Part shown: positions 16,227 through 24,719 of the stretch, one piece after another | How the letters are laid out: every line of letters begins with the position of its first letter | Position numbering within the stretch: position 1 is the stretch's first letter | Source: Frankia sp. | GTDB lineage: Bacteria; Actinomycetota; Actinomycetes; Frankiales; Frankiaceae | Direction: 5' to 3' | NCBI GenBank assembly: GCA_019689615.1 | Contig: JADGHD010000004.1 | Coordinates: forward strand, 1-27,254 | DNA: 27,254 bases | Position numbers and translations under genes: made by a program | Notes under the pieces: model-generated | The model's input: only the letters and a program-made list of their open reading frames with translations | Databases searched by the model: none | Told to the model about the DNA's origin: nothing

Positions 16227-18217
16227 CGCCGGGCCTCGCGACGACCGTGCTGGCCGCTGGTGCGCCGGAGCACGGCGGCGCGGTGCACTACACCGCGGCC
16301 AGCGGGGTGTTCGAGCTCAGCTGGCTGCTGATCGTGCTGCCGTTGGCCGGCGCGGCGGTGCTGCTGCTCGGCGGGAAGCGGACCGACCGGTTCGGCCACT
16401 GGGTCGGCACGCTCGCCGCCGCGGCGAGCTTCGTCGTCGGCCTGGTCATCTTCATCGCCCTGGTCGGCAGGGACAGCTCGGATCGCGCGGTCTCGTCCCA
16501 CCTGTTCGCCTGGATGCCGGTCAACAGCTTCCAGGTGGACGTCGGCCTGCTGGTCGACCAGCTGTCCGGGGTGTTCGTGCTGCTGATCACCGGCGTGGGC
16601 ACGCTGATCCACGTCTACTCGATCGGCTACATGGCGCACGACCCCGGCCGGCGCCGGTTCTTCGCGTACATGAACCTGTTCCTCGCCTCCATGCTGCTGC
16701 TGGTGCTGGGGAACAACTTCCTGGTCCTGTACGCGGGCTGGGAGCTCGTCGGCCTGTCCTCGTACCTGCTCATCAAGTTCTGGGAGTACCGGCCCGCGGC
16801 CGCCACCGCCGCGAACAAGGCGTTCTACATGAACCGGGTCGGCGACGTCGGCCTGGCGCTGGCGATCATGTTCATGTTCGCCACGGTCGGTAGCACCAAC
16901 TACGAGGACGTGTTCGGCGCGGCCGCGGGCGACATGATCGGCTACGGCACCATCACCGCGGTGGCGCTGCTCCTGCTGCTCGGCGCGTGCGGCAAGTCCG
17001 GCCAGTTCCCGCTGCAGGCCTGGCTCCCGGACGCGATGGAGGGCCCGACCCCGATCTCCGCCCTGATCCACGCGGCGACCATGGTCACCGCGGGCGTCTA
17101 CCTGATCGCCCGGTGCGCCCCGATCTTCAACGAGACCCAGGCGGCCAGGACCGTCGTCCTCATCATCGGCGCGGTCACGCTGCTCATCGGGTGCGTGATC
17201 GGCTGCGCCTACGACGACATCAAGAAGGTGCTGGCGTACTCGACGGTCAGCCAGATCGGCTACATGTTCCTGGCCGTCGGGCTCGGGCCGGCCGGCTACG
17301 CGCTCGGCATCGCGCACCTGCTCGCGCACGGCTTCTTCAAGGCCGGCCTGTTCCTCGGCTCCGGCTCGGTCATCCACGCGATGAACGACGAGCAGGACAT
17401 GCGCCGGTACGGCGGCCTGCGGCGGCTGATGCCGGTGACCTGGGTGACCTTCGGGCTCGGCTATCTGGCCATCATCGGCCTGCCGCCGTTCTCCGGGTTC
17501 TTCACCAAGGACAAGATCATTGAGACGGCGTTCGCCAAGGGCGGCACGTCGGGCTACATCTACGGGATCGTGGCCCTGCTGGGCGCCGGGATCACCGCGT
17601 TCTACATGACGCGGCTGTTCGTGATGACCTTCCACGGCCGGCCGCGCTGGTCGACCGAGGGCGCGGACGCCAAGCACCCGCACGAGTCGCCGCTGTCGAT
17701 GACCGTGCCGATGATCCTGCTCGCGGTGGGCTCGGTCGCCGCCGGTGGCCTGTTCATCGTCGGCGGCACGCTGTCGGACTGGCTGGCCCCGGTGGTCGGC
17801 GAGCACGGCGAGGCGCACCACACCCTCTCGCCGGCCGTGGTCACCGCGCTCACGCTGGTCGTCAGCGTCGGCGGCTTCGCCGGCGCGTTCCTGCGCTACC
17901 AGCTGCGGCCGGTCGCCGCGGTGGCCCCGGCCGACAGCGAGGTCAGCCTGCTGACCGTCGCGGCCCGGCGCGACCTCTACGCGAACACGTTCAACGAGGT
18001 CGCGTTCATGCGTCCGGGGCAGTACCTGACCCGCTTCCTCGTCTGGTTCGACTCGGTGGTCATCGACGGCGTGGTCCGCGGTACCGCGGCCGGCATCGGT
18101 GGCCTGTCCGGCCGGCTGCGGCGCGCCCAGACCGGTTACGTCCGGACCTACGCACTGTCGATGTTGGGAGGCACGATCCTCGTGGTCGGGGCCCTGCTGC
18201 TGGTGAGGGCTGGTTGA
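16223..18217 (+). CDS. nuoL: NADH-quinone oxidoreductase subunit L (ND5-like proton pump)
   Basis: This 664-residue antiporter-like subunit at the far end of the membrane arm has the conserved transmembrane glutamate E174 (LYAGWELVGLSSYLL), the lysine K258 in ACGKSGQFPLQAWLPDAMEGPTPISALIHAATMV, and the histidine-rich IAHLLAHGFFKAGLFLGSGSVIHA region. The C-terminal part carries the long lateral helix region and a final membrane helix. ATG 16223 is preferred over GTG 16214 (three more residues). It follows the only sizeable gap in the operon and is followed by nuoM after one base. Confidence 0.95.
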   Translation: MTPGLATTVLAAGAPEHGGAVHYTAASGVFELSWLLIVLPLAGAAVLLLGGKRTDRFGHWVGTLAAAASFVVGLVIFIALVGRDSSDRAVSSHLFAWMPVNSFQVDVGLLVDQLSGVFVLLITGVGTLIHVYSIGYMAHDPGRRRFFAYMNLFLASMLLLVLGNNFLVLYAGWELVGLSSYLLIKFWEYRPAAATAANKAFYMNRVGDVGLALAIMFMFATVGSTNYEDVFGAAAGDMIGYGTITAVALLLLLGACGKSGQFPLQAWLPDAMEGPTPISALIHAATMVTAGVYLIARCAPIFNETQAARTVVLIIGAVTLLIGCVIGCAYDDIKKVLAYSTVSQIGYMFLAVGLGPAGYALGIAHLLAHGFFKAGLFLGSGSVIHAMNDEQDMRRYGGLRRLMPVTWVTFGLGYLAIIGLPPFSGFFTKDKIIETAFAKGGTSGYIYGIVALLGAGITAFYMTRLFVMTFHGRPRWSTEGADAKHPHESPLSMTVPMILLAVGSVAAGGLFIVGGTLSDWLAPVVGEHGEAHHTLSPAVVTALTLVVSVGGFAGAFLRYQLRPVAAVAPADSEVSLLTVAARRDLYANTFNEVAFMRPGQYLTRFLVWFDSVVIDGVVRGTAAGIGGLSGRLRRAQTGYVRTYALSMLGGTILVVGALLLVRAG

Positions 18218-18218
18218 C

Positions 18219-19778
18219 GTGAACTCCGTCCCCTGGCTGACGATCCTGCTGATCGTCCCCGCAGCGGGCGCGGTTCTCGTCGCCCTGCTGCCCAAGACCG
18301 CCGGTGAGCTCGCCAAGCGGCTCACCCTGGCCATCACGGCCGCGACGTTCGTGCTCGCCCTGCTGGCCACGATCGCCTACGAGCCCGGCGAGCCCGGCTT
18401 CCAGTTCGCCCAGAGCTACACCTGGATCGAGCAGTTCGGGGTGTCCTACGCGGTCGGTGTGGACGGCATCTCGCTGGTGCTGATCCTGCTGGCCACGCTG
18501 TTGGTGCCGGTCGTGGTGCTGGCGTCCTGGCACGAGTCCGAGCAGGGCCGGCGCAGCGCCGGCGCGTTCTTCGCGCTGCTGCTCGCGCTGGAGACCGGCA
18601 TGATCGGTGTCTTCGCGGCCACCGACGTGTTCCTGTTCTACGTCTTCTTCGAGGCGATGCTGATCCCGATGTACTTCCTCATCGGGAGCTACGGCTCGCC
18701 GAAGGAGCAGGCGCAGCGCTCGTACGCCGCGGTGAAGTTCCTGCTCTACAGCCTGTTCGGCGGGCTGCTCATGCTCGCCGCGGTGATCGGCCTGTACGTC
18801 GTCTCCGCCGACGAACTGGGCAAGGGCACGTTCGACTTCGCCGCGCTGCGGCAGATGGAGATCGACCCGGGCCTGCAGAAGTGGCTGTTCCTGGGTTTCT
18901 TCATCGCGTTCGCGATCAAGGCCCCGCTGTTCCCGTTCCACACCTGGCTGCCCGACGCCGGTGCCCAGTCGCCGACCGGCGGAGCGGTGCTGCTCGTCGG
19001 CGTGCTGGACAAGGTCGGCACGTTCGGCCTGATCCGGTACTGCATCCCGCTGTTCCCGGACGCCAGCGACTATTTCACCCCGCTGGTGCTGGCCCTGGCG
19101 GTGGTCGGCATCTTCTACGGCGCGCTGCTCGCGATCGGGCAGCGGGACATGAAGCGGCTGGTCTCCTACACCTCGCTGGCCCACTTCGGGTTCATCGCGC
19201 TCGGCTGCTTCGCGTTCACCTCGCAGGCCGGCACCGGCGCGGTGCTCTACATGGTCAACCACGGCCTGTCGACCGGGCTGCTGTTCCTGGTCGTCGGCTT
19301 CCTGGTCGCCCGCCGCGGCAGCCGGGACGTCGAGGCATACGGCGGCATGGCCAAGGTCACGCCGCTGCTCGCCGGGGTGTTCCTGATCGCCGCGCTGTCC
19401 TCGCTGGCGCTGCCCGGCCTGAACAGCTTCGTCAGTGAGTTCCTGGTGCTGGTCGGCACGTTCACCGAGTACCGGGCGCTCGCGATCGTCGCGACCACCG
19501 GCATCGTGCTCGCCGCGATCTACGTGCTCCACCTGTACAAGCGGACGATGACCGGCCCGCTGGTGCACGAGGAGAACAAGCTGGTCAGCGACCTCAGCCT
19601 GCGCGAGAAGGTCGTGGTGGCGCCGGTCGTCGCCCTGATCATCGGGCTCGGGATCTACCCCAAGCCGCTGATCGACATCATCCGCCCGAGCATCACCGCC
19701 ACCTACCAGGACGTCGGGCATTCCGACCCGGCGCCGACCGTCCAGATCGCCGGCGCCAACACCGGAGGCAATTCGTGA
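18219..19778 (+). CDS. nuoM: NADH-quinone oxidoreductase subunit M (ND4-like proton pump)
   Basis: This 519-residue antiporter-like subunit has about 14 helices. The pumping residues are E145 (FFEAMLIPMYFLIG) and K234 (AIKAPLFPFHTWLPDAGAQSPTGG), with H241 close by. The later half has the usual SYTSLAHFGFIALG and HGLSTGLLFLVVGFL blocks. The GTG is one base after the nuoL stop, with GAGGG upstream in nuoL, and the end overlaps nuoN by GTGA. Length is normal. Confidence 0.96.
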   Translation: MNSVPWLTILLIVPAAGAVLVALLPKTAGELAKRLTLAITAATFVLALLATIAYEPGEPGFQFAQSYTWIEQFGVSYAVGVDGISLVLILLATLLVPVVVLASWHESEQGRRSAGAFFALLLALETGMIGVFAATDVFLFYVFFEAMLIPMYFLIGSYGSPKEQAQRSYAAVKFLLYSLFGGLLMLAAVIGLYVVSADELGKGTFDFAALRQMEIDPGLQKWLFLGFFIAFAIKAPLFPFHTWLPDAGAQSPTGGAVLLVGVLDKVGTFGLIRYCIPLFPDASDYFTPLVLALAVVGIFYGALLAIGQRDMKRLVSYTSLAHFGFIALGCFAFTSQAGTGAVLYMVNHGLSTGLLFLVVGFLVARRGSRDVEAYGGMAKVTPLLAGVFLIAALSSLALPGLNSFVSEFLVLVGTFTEYRALAIVATTGIVLAAIYVLHLYKRTMTGPLVHEENKLVSDLSLREKVVVAPVVALIIGLGIYPKPLIDIIRPSITATYQDVGHSDPAPTVQIAGANTGGNS

Positions 19779-21358
19779 GCGCCACCGAATCCCTCGTGCT
19801 TGCTGCGGGCAGCAGTGGTGGTTCGATCCAGGTCCCGCCCGTCGAGTACTCCTCGATCAGCCCACTGCTGATCGTGTTCGGGCTGGCGTTCGTCGGGATC
19901 CTCGTCGAGGCCTTCGTCTCGGCGCCCGCCCGCCGGGTGGTCCAGCCGGTGCTGGCGTTCCTCGGCTTCGCCGCGGCGTTCGTCGGCACCGTCCTGCTGC
20001 ACGCCCGGCGGGACACGCTGGTCGCCGACGCCCTGGCGATCGACGGCCCGACCCTGTTCATGCAGGGCACGATCCTGCTGTTCGGGCTGCTGGCGGTGCT
20101 GCTGGTCGCCGAGCGCCGGCTGGAGTCCTCGGGCAGCGCGCTGGTCGCCTCGGCGGCCGTCACCCCCGGCTCGGCCGGCTCCACGGCGATGCAGACCTCC
20201 CGGCACATGCAGACCGAGGCCTACCCGCTGATGGCCTTCTCGGTCGCCGGCATGATGCTGTTCGTCGCGGCGAACAACCTGCTGCTGATGTTCGTCGCGT
20301 TGGAGATCCTCTCGCTGCCGCTGTACCTGCTGGCCGGGCTCGCCCGGCGGCGCCGCCTGCTCTCGCAGGAGGCGGCGATGAAGTACTTCCTGCTCGGCGC
20401 GTTCTCCTCGGCGTTCTTCCTGTACGGCCTGGCCTTCATCTACGGCTACGCCGGCAGCGTCCAGCTGGGCGAGATCGCCGACGCGGCGGCCACCGCCGGC
20501 AAGTCGGACACCTTCCTGTACCTGGGCGTCGGCCTGCTCGGTGTCGGCTTCTTCTTCAAGATCGGTGCTGCGCCGTTCCACTCCTGGACGCCGGACGTCT
20601 ACCAGGGCTCGCCCACCCCGGTCACCGCGTTCATGGCGGCTGCCACCAAGGTGGCGGCGTTCGGCGCCCTGCTGCGGGTGTTCTACGTGGCGTTCGGCGG
20701 ACTGCGCTGGGACTGGCGGCCGGTGCTGTGGGGCGTCGCGATCCTGACCATGGTGGTCGGCGCGGTGCTCGCGCTCACCCAGCGGGACATCAAGCGGATG
20801 CTCGCCTACTCGGCGATCGCGCACGCCGGATTCCTGCTGGTCGGCATGGCCGGCACCAACGCCGACGGCCTGTCGGGCTCGATGTTCTACCTCGTCACGT
20901 ACGGGTTCACCACGATCGCCGCGTTCGCCGTGGTGTCGCTGGTGCGCACCGGTGAGGGCGAGGCCAGCGACCTGTCCCAGTGGCAGGGCCTCGGCCGGAC
21001 GTCGCCGGTGCTGGCCGGGATTTTCGCCTTCCTGCTGCTCGCGCTCGCCGGAATCCCGCTGACCAGCGGTTTCACCGGCAAGTTCGCGGTCTTCCAGGCG
21101 GCCATTTCCGGGGACGCCACGCCGCTGGTCGTCGTCGCCCTGGTGTGCAGCGCGATCGCCGCGTTCTTCTACGTCCGCGTCATCGTGCTGATGTTCTTCT
21201 CGGAGCCGCCTACCGACGGTCCGGTCGTGGTGACCCGGCCCAGCCTGACCTATGCCGCCGTCGGGGTCGGCGCGGCTGTAACCCTGCTGCTCGGGGTGGT
21301 TCCCCAGCCGTTGTTGGACCTGGCGAACACCGCGGCGACCTCCGGCTTCGTACGCTGA
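19775..21358 (+). CDS. nuoN: NADH-quinone oxidoreductase subunit N (ND2-like proton pump)
   Basis: This 527-residue antiporter-like subunit has E177 (FVALEILSLPLYLLAG), K203 (AAMKYFLLGAFSS) and K262 (FFFKIGAAPFHSWTPDVYQGSPTP), the acid and base residues of its proton channel. A hydrophilic loop of about 30 residues (118-147, SSGSALVASAAVTPGSAGS and on) sits before the helix with E177; loops of this kind occur in actinobacterial NuoN. GTG 19775 overlaps the nuoM stop. It is the last complex I gene, and the polyprenyl synthase begins seven bases after its stop. Confidence 0.96.
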   Translation: MSATESLVLAAGSSGGSIQVPPVEYSSISPLLIVFGLAFVGILVEAFVSAPARRVVQPVLAFLGFAAAFVGTVLLHARRDTLVADALAIDGPTLFMQGTILLFGLLAVLLVAERRLESSGSALVASAAVTPGSAGSTAMQTSRHMQTEAYPLMAFSVAGMMLFVAANNLLLMFVALEILSLPLYLLAGLARRRRLLSQEAAMKYFLLGAFSSAFFLYGLAFIYGYAGSVQLGEIADAAATAGKSDTFLYLGVGLLGVGFFFKIGAAPFHSWTPDVYQGSPTPVTAFMAAATKVAAFGALLRVFYVAFGGLRWDWRPVLWGVAILTMVVGAVLALTQRDIKRMLAYSAIAHAGFLLVGMAGTNADGLSGSMFYLVTYGFTTIAAFAVVSLVRTGEGEASDLSQWQGLGRTSPVLAGIFAFLLLALAGIPLTSGFTGKFAVFQAAISGDATPLVVVALVCSAIAAFFYVRVIVLMFFSEPPTDGPVVVTRPSLTYAAVGVGAAVTLLLGVVPQPLLDLANTAATSGFVR

Positions 21359-21365
21359 TGGCGGC

Positions 21366-22367
21366 ATGAGCAGAACCGGGTTGGCAACGATGGGGATCAG
21401 AGCTGATCCCGACCTCGAGAGCGCCGTCCGCGCGGGCCTGGCAGACGTCGAGCAGATCCTGCGCGACGCGGTCCGCAGCGACTTCGCGTTCGTCACGGAG
21501 GCGTCGCGGCATCTCACCGACGCGGGCGGAAAGCGCTTCCGCCCGACGGTGGTGCTGCTCGCGGCGCATTTCGCGGACCCGGCGGCCCCGGAGGTGATCC
21601 GGGCCGCCGCCGCCATCGAGCTGACCCACCTGTCGACGCTCTACCACGACGACGTGATGGACGAGGCCCCGCTGCGGCGCGGGGCCGCGTCCGCCAACGC
21701 CCGCTGGACGAACACCGTCGCGATCCTGGTGGGCGACTACCTGTTCGCCCGCGCGTCCGAGATCACCGCCGACCTCGGCCCGGAGGCGACCCGGATCCTC
21801 GCGCGGACGATCGCCACGCTGTGCGAGGGGCAGATCCGGGAGACCGTCGGCCCCGCGCCGGGCGAGGACCCAATCGAGCACTACCTGCGGGTCATCACCG
21901 GCAAGACGGCGTCGCTGGTCGCCGCCTCCGGCCGGCTCGGCGCCATGATGTCCGGGGCCGACCCGGTCACCGCCGACATCCTGGCCACCTTCGGCGAGCG
22001 GTTCGGCGTGGCCTTCCAGCTGTCCGACGACATCATCGACGTCGCCTCCAACTCGTCCGAGTCCGGCAAGACGCCGGGTACCGACCTGCGGGCCGGCGTG
22101 CTCACCCTGCCGGTGCTCTACGCGTTGCGCGGGGACGACCCGGGCGCCGACCGCCTGCGCGAGCTGCTGGCGGGCGGCTTCCACTCGGACGGTGAGGTCG
22201 AGGAGGCGCTCATGCTGCTGCGCGCCCACCCCGGCCTGGACCAGGCCCGCGCCGAGCTGCAGACCTGGGCCTCGGCCGCCCGCGACTGCCTGGCCCCGCT
22301 CCCGGAGGGCGCGGCCAAGTCGGCGCTGGAGAGCCTCGCCGACTACGTCATCGCCAGGACCGGCTGA
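21366..22367 (+). CDS. long-chain polyprenyl diphosphate synthase (menaquinone side chain)
   Basis: This 333-residue all-helical prenyltransferase extends farnesyl or geranylgeranyl diphosphate with isopentenyl diphosphate. It has GGKRFRP (54-60), the first Asp-rich motif DDVMD (95-99), GDYLFA (123-128), GKTASL (179-184) and the second Asp-rich motif DDIID (221-225) followed by GKTPGTDLRAG. Residues four and five before the first motif are T91 and S90; small residues there allow long products, so a C35-C45 chain is more likely than farnesyl or geranylgeranyl diphosphate. ATG 21366 is used; ATG 21390 would remove eight residues, and neither has a strong ribosome binding site. Read-through from nuoN and coupling are likely. 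The product probably prenylates the menaquinone ring; IspB/HepT-type names would fit but chain length is not proven. Confidence 0.88.
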   Translation: MSRTGLATMGIRADPDLESAVRAGLADVEQILRDAVRSDFAFVTEASRHLTDAGGKRFRPTVVLLAAHFADPAAPEVIRAAAAIELTHLSTLYHDDVMDEAPLRRGAASANARWTNTVAILVGDYLFARASEITADLGPEATRILARTIATLCEGQIRETVGPAPGEDPIEHYLRVITGKTASLVAASGRLGAMMSGADPVTADILATFGERFGVAFQLSDDIIDVASNSSESGKTPGTDLRAGVLTLPVLYALRGDDPGADRLRELLAGGFHSDGEVEEALMLLRAHPGLDQARAELQTWASAARDCLAPLPEGAAKSALESLADYVIARTG

Positions 22368-22422
22368 CCGGCGGCCAGGCTGACCGGCGGCCACCAGCCG
22401 CGGGCATCCGCCGGGCAGACGA

Positions 22423-22479
22423 GAAACGCCGCGAGGGCCGGCGCATCCACTGCGATGCGCCGGCCCTCGCGGCTGTTTC
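22423..22479. terminator. strong bidirectional terminator hairpin (20-bp perfect stem)
   Basis: Arms 22428-22447 and 22454-22473 are perfect 20-base reverse complements around the loop CACTGC. Allowing one unpaired T (22474), GAAAC (22423-22427) pairs with GTTTC (22475-22479), making 25 bp. It lies between the convergent polyprenyl synthase and the minus-strand membrane protein and should end both transcripts. The GTTTC/GAAAC ends give only a weak T-run. Confidence 0.9.
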
Positions 22480-22510
22480 GGGCTTGCTTCGCCGTTCCCG
22501 CCGTCCGGCG

Positions 22511-23698
22511 TCAGTGCCAGGCGCCGGGGGTGGCGGTCGCCGTCGGGGTCGGGTCCGGGTCGGTGACCGTGATCGGCTCCAGCGGGACCGGCGTCGGGTT
22601 GAACGGCATCGTCAGCGGCGGCCGGGTCGGGGTACGCGGCTGCAGCGAGATGATCGGGATCTGGCCGAGGCCGCCGCCGCTGCTCGGGGAGGTCGTGGGC
22701 GACGTCGTCGGCGGCCGCTGGGTGGGCAGCGGGGTCGGGGTCTGGCTGCCGGTCGGCGTGGTGGTCGGCACCCCGCCCGTCGGCTGGGTGCTCGGGGTGC
22801 CGGAAACGCCGGGGCTCGTCGTCGTCGACGTGGTGGTGGGGTAGCCCGGCTGGTCGGTCAGCGGCACCACCGGGATCTCGAAGCCGGCCGAGATGCTCTC
22901 GGGGATGGTCAGCTCGCCGGTGGTCGAGGGCGCGGGAGCCGGCCCGGTCTCGTCGTCGTAGCTGGTCTGGGTGCTGCTGGCGGTCGGGGCCGGCGCCGGG
23001 GTCGCCTGCGGCGCGGTCGGCGTCGCCTGGCCGGTCGAGCGGCTCGCCCCGAACCCGCCGGCCGGCTGGGCGGCGGGCACGTGGCTCGTGCCACCGCCGT
23101 TGCCCGGCACCTGGATCGGGCCGGTCTCGTTGGTCAGCGCCATCCCGGCGACGAGCGCCGACAGCCCGGCGAGCGACGCCGTGCCGGCGACGGCCAGCTT
23201 CGCGCGGGTGCTGCCCGCCCGCCCGGCCGGCGCCCGGTGCGCGCCGGGCGAGCGCTGCCCGCCCTGCGGCCGGGGGCCACGGACCCGGGCCGGGCCGCGG
23301 TGGGCGCCACCCGCCCGGCGGGCACCGGCGCCGTCCCTGCTGGCGAAGAGCTGGTCGACCTCGTCGTCGACGTCGTCGTCCGGGTAGGGCTCGTACGGGT
23401 ACGGCGCGCTGTAGCCGGCGGCGAACTCCCAGCCGGTCGGCTCGGTGTCGACGGCCGGGCCCCAGCCGGTGTCGCCGAGGTCGTGGTAGCTGGTCTGGCG
23501 GTAGCCGGTGCTGTAGCCGTGGTCGGCGTCGTACTCGGAGGGGTCGCTCCCTGGCCGCAGGTGGCGGGCGGCCGAGGTGCTCATCGAGATCGGGCCGGTG
23601 AGGGTGTCGAGCTCGCCCGGCGGCAGGAAGGGCGGCGGCGGTGGGACCGTGCGCACCCCCTCCGCGCGGGCGTGCCGCCCGGCCGTGTGGCTACCCAC
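22511..23698 (-). CDS. single-pass membrane protein with Pro/Thr-rich outer domain
   Basis: From GTG 23698 this is 395 residues. The first 165 are cytoplasmic: a Tyr/Asp-rich part (YSTGYRQTSYHDLGDTGW, APYPYEPYPDDDVDDEVDQ) then an Arg/Gly/Pro-rich basic linker. One hydrophobic segment follows at about residues 167-188 (KLAVAGTASLAGLSALVAGMAL). The remaining 200 residues are outside and mucin-like, dense in Pro, Thr and Ser (TTTSTTTSPGVSGTPSTQPT and similar), a likely target for O-mannosylation. It ends GAWH, with no LPXTG sorting signal. The start is chosen for GGAGG five bases upstream; ATG 23584 (357 residues) is the alternative but lacks a ribosome binding site. I recognise no enzymatic domain. 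Role unknown, probably cell-surface. Confidence 0.7.
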   Translation of the reverse strand: MGSHTAGRHARAEGVRTVPPPPPFLPPGELDTLTGPISMSTSAARHLRPGSDPSEYDADHGYSTGYRQTSYHDLGDTGWGPAVDTEPTGWEFAAGYSAPYPYEPYPDDDVDDEVDQLFASRDGAGARRAGGAHRGPARVRGPRPQGGQRSPGAHRAPAGRAGSTRAKLAVAGTASLAGLSALVAGMALTNETGPIQVPGNGGGTSHVPAAQPAGGFGASRSTGQATPTAPQATPAPAPTASSTQTSYDDETGPAPAPSTTGELTIPESISAGFEIPVVPLTDQPGYPTTTSTTTSPGVSGTPSTQPTGGVPTTTPTGSQTPTPLPTQRPPTTSPTTSPSSGGGLGQIPIISLQPRTPTRPPLTMPFNPTPVPLEPITVTDPDPTPTATATPGAWH

Positions 23699-24055
23699 GC
23701 CGGCCTCCGGCCGCGACGTCGTGGTGTCCGAAGTGGTGACTGTGCACTGAGCCTCCGGCTTGATTCGGTGTGTGACCCCCCCGGGTGAACACCGCACGCA
23801 CCCCCACGCGCACTGCCACGATACCGGACATCGATCACAAGTCCGTACCCGGCCCCTCCCACAGCTCCAAAGCACTCCGGACAACCAAAGAACAACAAGA
23901 ATTGTGTTCGGTCGGGAAACTATTCGCCTTCGGGGCGGCGGAGCGTTCATGTAGTGGCCACGGAGCGGGCCGCGTGTGCCCGGGCGGGCCTGTGGGACGG
24001 GCGCGGCGGGCCGCCGTCGCGGCTGTCCGGCGGTCCAGCCGGCGGCGGGCGCGGT
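23699..24055. other. 357-bp intergenic region upstream of the Pro/Thr-rich protein
   Basis: The region includes the GGAGG ribosome binding site (23704-23708, minus strand) of the downstream gene, a TATCGT -10-like box on the minus strand at 23818-23823 without a good -35, and a patch at about 23860-23930 that is clearly lower in GC than its surroundings. In that patch GAACAACAA (23890-23898) pairs with TTGTGTTC (23902-23909) with one bulged A. A GC-rich hairpin near 24011-24048 belongs to the preceding gene. The minus frame stays open to 23950, but its Cys/Arg-rich translation does not look like protein. Confidence 0.5.
24011..24048 (-). terminator. candidate hairpin after the gamma-glutamylcyclotransferase-like gene
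   Basis: CCGCCG...CGGCT (24011-24024) pairs with AGCCG...CGGCGG (24037-24048), an 11-bp stem with a small internal loop, starting 7 bases after the minus-strand TAG. There is no T-run, as is common for GC-rich actinobacteria. Confidence 0.35.
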
Positions 24056-24532
24056 CTACTCGCCGGTGCTGTGCCTGGCGACGTAGCGGGTCAGCCAGGT
24101 GGCGGCGAACCAGTCGGGGTCCCAGTCGCCCGGCTCGACGTCGGTGGTGTCGCGCCAGAGGTAGGTGAGGACACGGCGCGGGGGCGGGCCGGCGCCGTCG
24201 CGGCCGTCGGCGCCGGCCGGGCCGGCGGCGGCGACCTCGACCTGGCTCAGCAGGTAGGCGTCGCCCTCGAAGTCGTCGAAGACGGCCCACTCGGCGGGAG
24301 TGAGGCCGTGGATCAGCTTCCCGTTGGCGCGCCGGCCGGGCGCGAGCACCAGGCCGGGGTAGACCCGCCCGGGCAGCCGCGCCGCCCGCCAGCCGGGCAG
24401 GACGGCGGGGCTCGTCGGCGGCCGGCGGCGGATCAGCGCCTCGACGACCTCGCCGAACAGCAGCGTGCCGTAGACGAACAGCGCCGTCCCGGCCCGCTCG
24501 CCGGGCGGCGGTACCTGCCAGGCGTCGTCCAT
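24056..24532 (-). CDS. gamma-glutamylcyclotransferase (AIG2-like) fold protein
   Basis: This 158-residue cytoplasmic protein begins its domain with LFVYGTLLFGEVVEALI (18-34), the YGTL/YGSL substrate-loop motif of the family at 21-24. The candidate catalytic glutamate is E89 in VFDDFEGDAYLLSQVEV. The family includes enzymes releasing 5-oxoproline from gamma-glutamyl compounds and many members of unknown substrate. The middle, about 102-118, is a Gly/Ala/Asp-rich insert. ATG 24532 follows GGGAGG at five bases, and this ribosome binding site lies beside two 11-bp repeats. Substrate cannot be named from sequence. Confidence 0.82.
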   Translation of the reverse strand: MDDAWQVPPPGERAGTALFVYGTLLFGEVVEALIRRRPPTSPAVLPGWRAARLPGRVYPGLVLAPGRRANGKLIHGLTPAEWAVFDDFEGDAYLLSQVEVAAAGPAGADGRDGAGPPPRRVLTYLWRDTTDVEPGDWDPDWFAATWLTRYVARHSTGE

Positions 24533-24540
24533 CCGTGCCT

Positions 24541-24562
24541 CCCTCCGTCCGCCCTCCGTCCG
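24541..24562 (-). repeat. two perfect 11-bp tandem copies carrying extra Shine-Dalgarno-like sequence
   Basis: CCCTCCGTCCG occurs at 24541-24551 and 24552-24562. On the minus strand this gives GGACGGAGGG twice, just upstream of the GGGAGG used by the gene that starts at 24532, so the leader has three GGAGG-like sites. Confidence 0.8.
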
Positions 24563-24681
24563 GGCCGTGCCGCCCGCCGCGCCTCGCCGTCACCGCCCCG
24601 CGCCCCGCGCCCGCGGCTGGCACGCGCCCACGCTCGTCCCGTCCCGCCGGTGGGCGCACGGCGGTCGTGCCCCGGGGCGCC

Positions 24682-24702
24682 GGCCGGGCCGCGCGCCCGG
24701 CC
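24682..24702 (-). terminator. candidate hairpin after the HAD phosphatase gene
   Basis: GGCCGGGC (24682-24689) and GCCCGGCC (24695-24702) are perfect 8-bp arms around CGCGC, 17 bases after the minus-strand stop. It has no T-run. Confidence 0.4.
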
Positions 24703-24719
24703 AGGCCGCGGACCAGGGG

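Noticed and set aside
23699..23860. Possible riboswitch such as a cyclic-di-AMP element before a surface protein gene
   Set aside because: I could not align the conserved core of any riboswitch class to this leader; a covariance-model scan of the minus strand would decide.
23699..23950. Longer form of the Pro/Thr-rich protein starting at 23950
   Set aside because: The extra residues (many Cys, Trp and Arg) do not match the rest, and the stretch includes the low-GC promoter-like patch.
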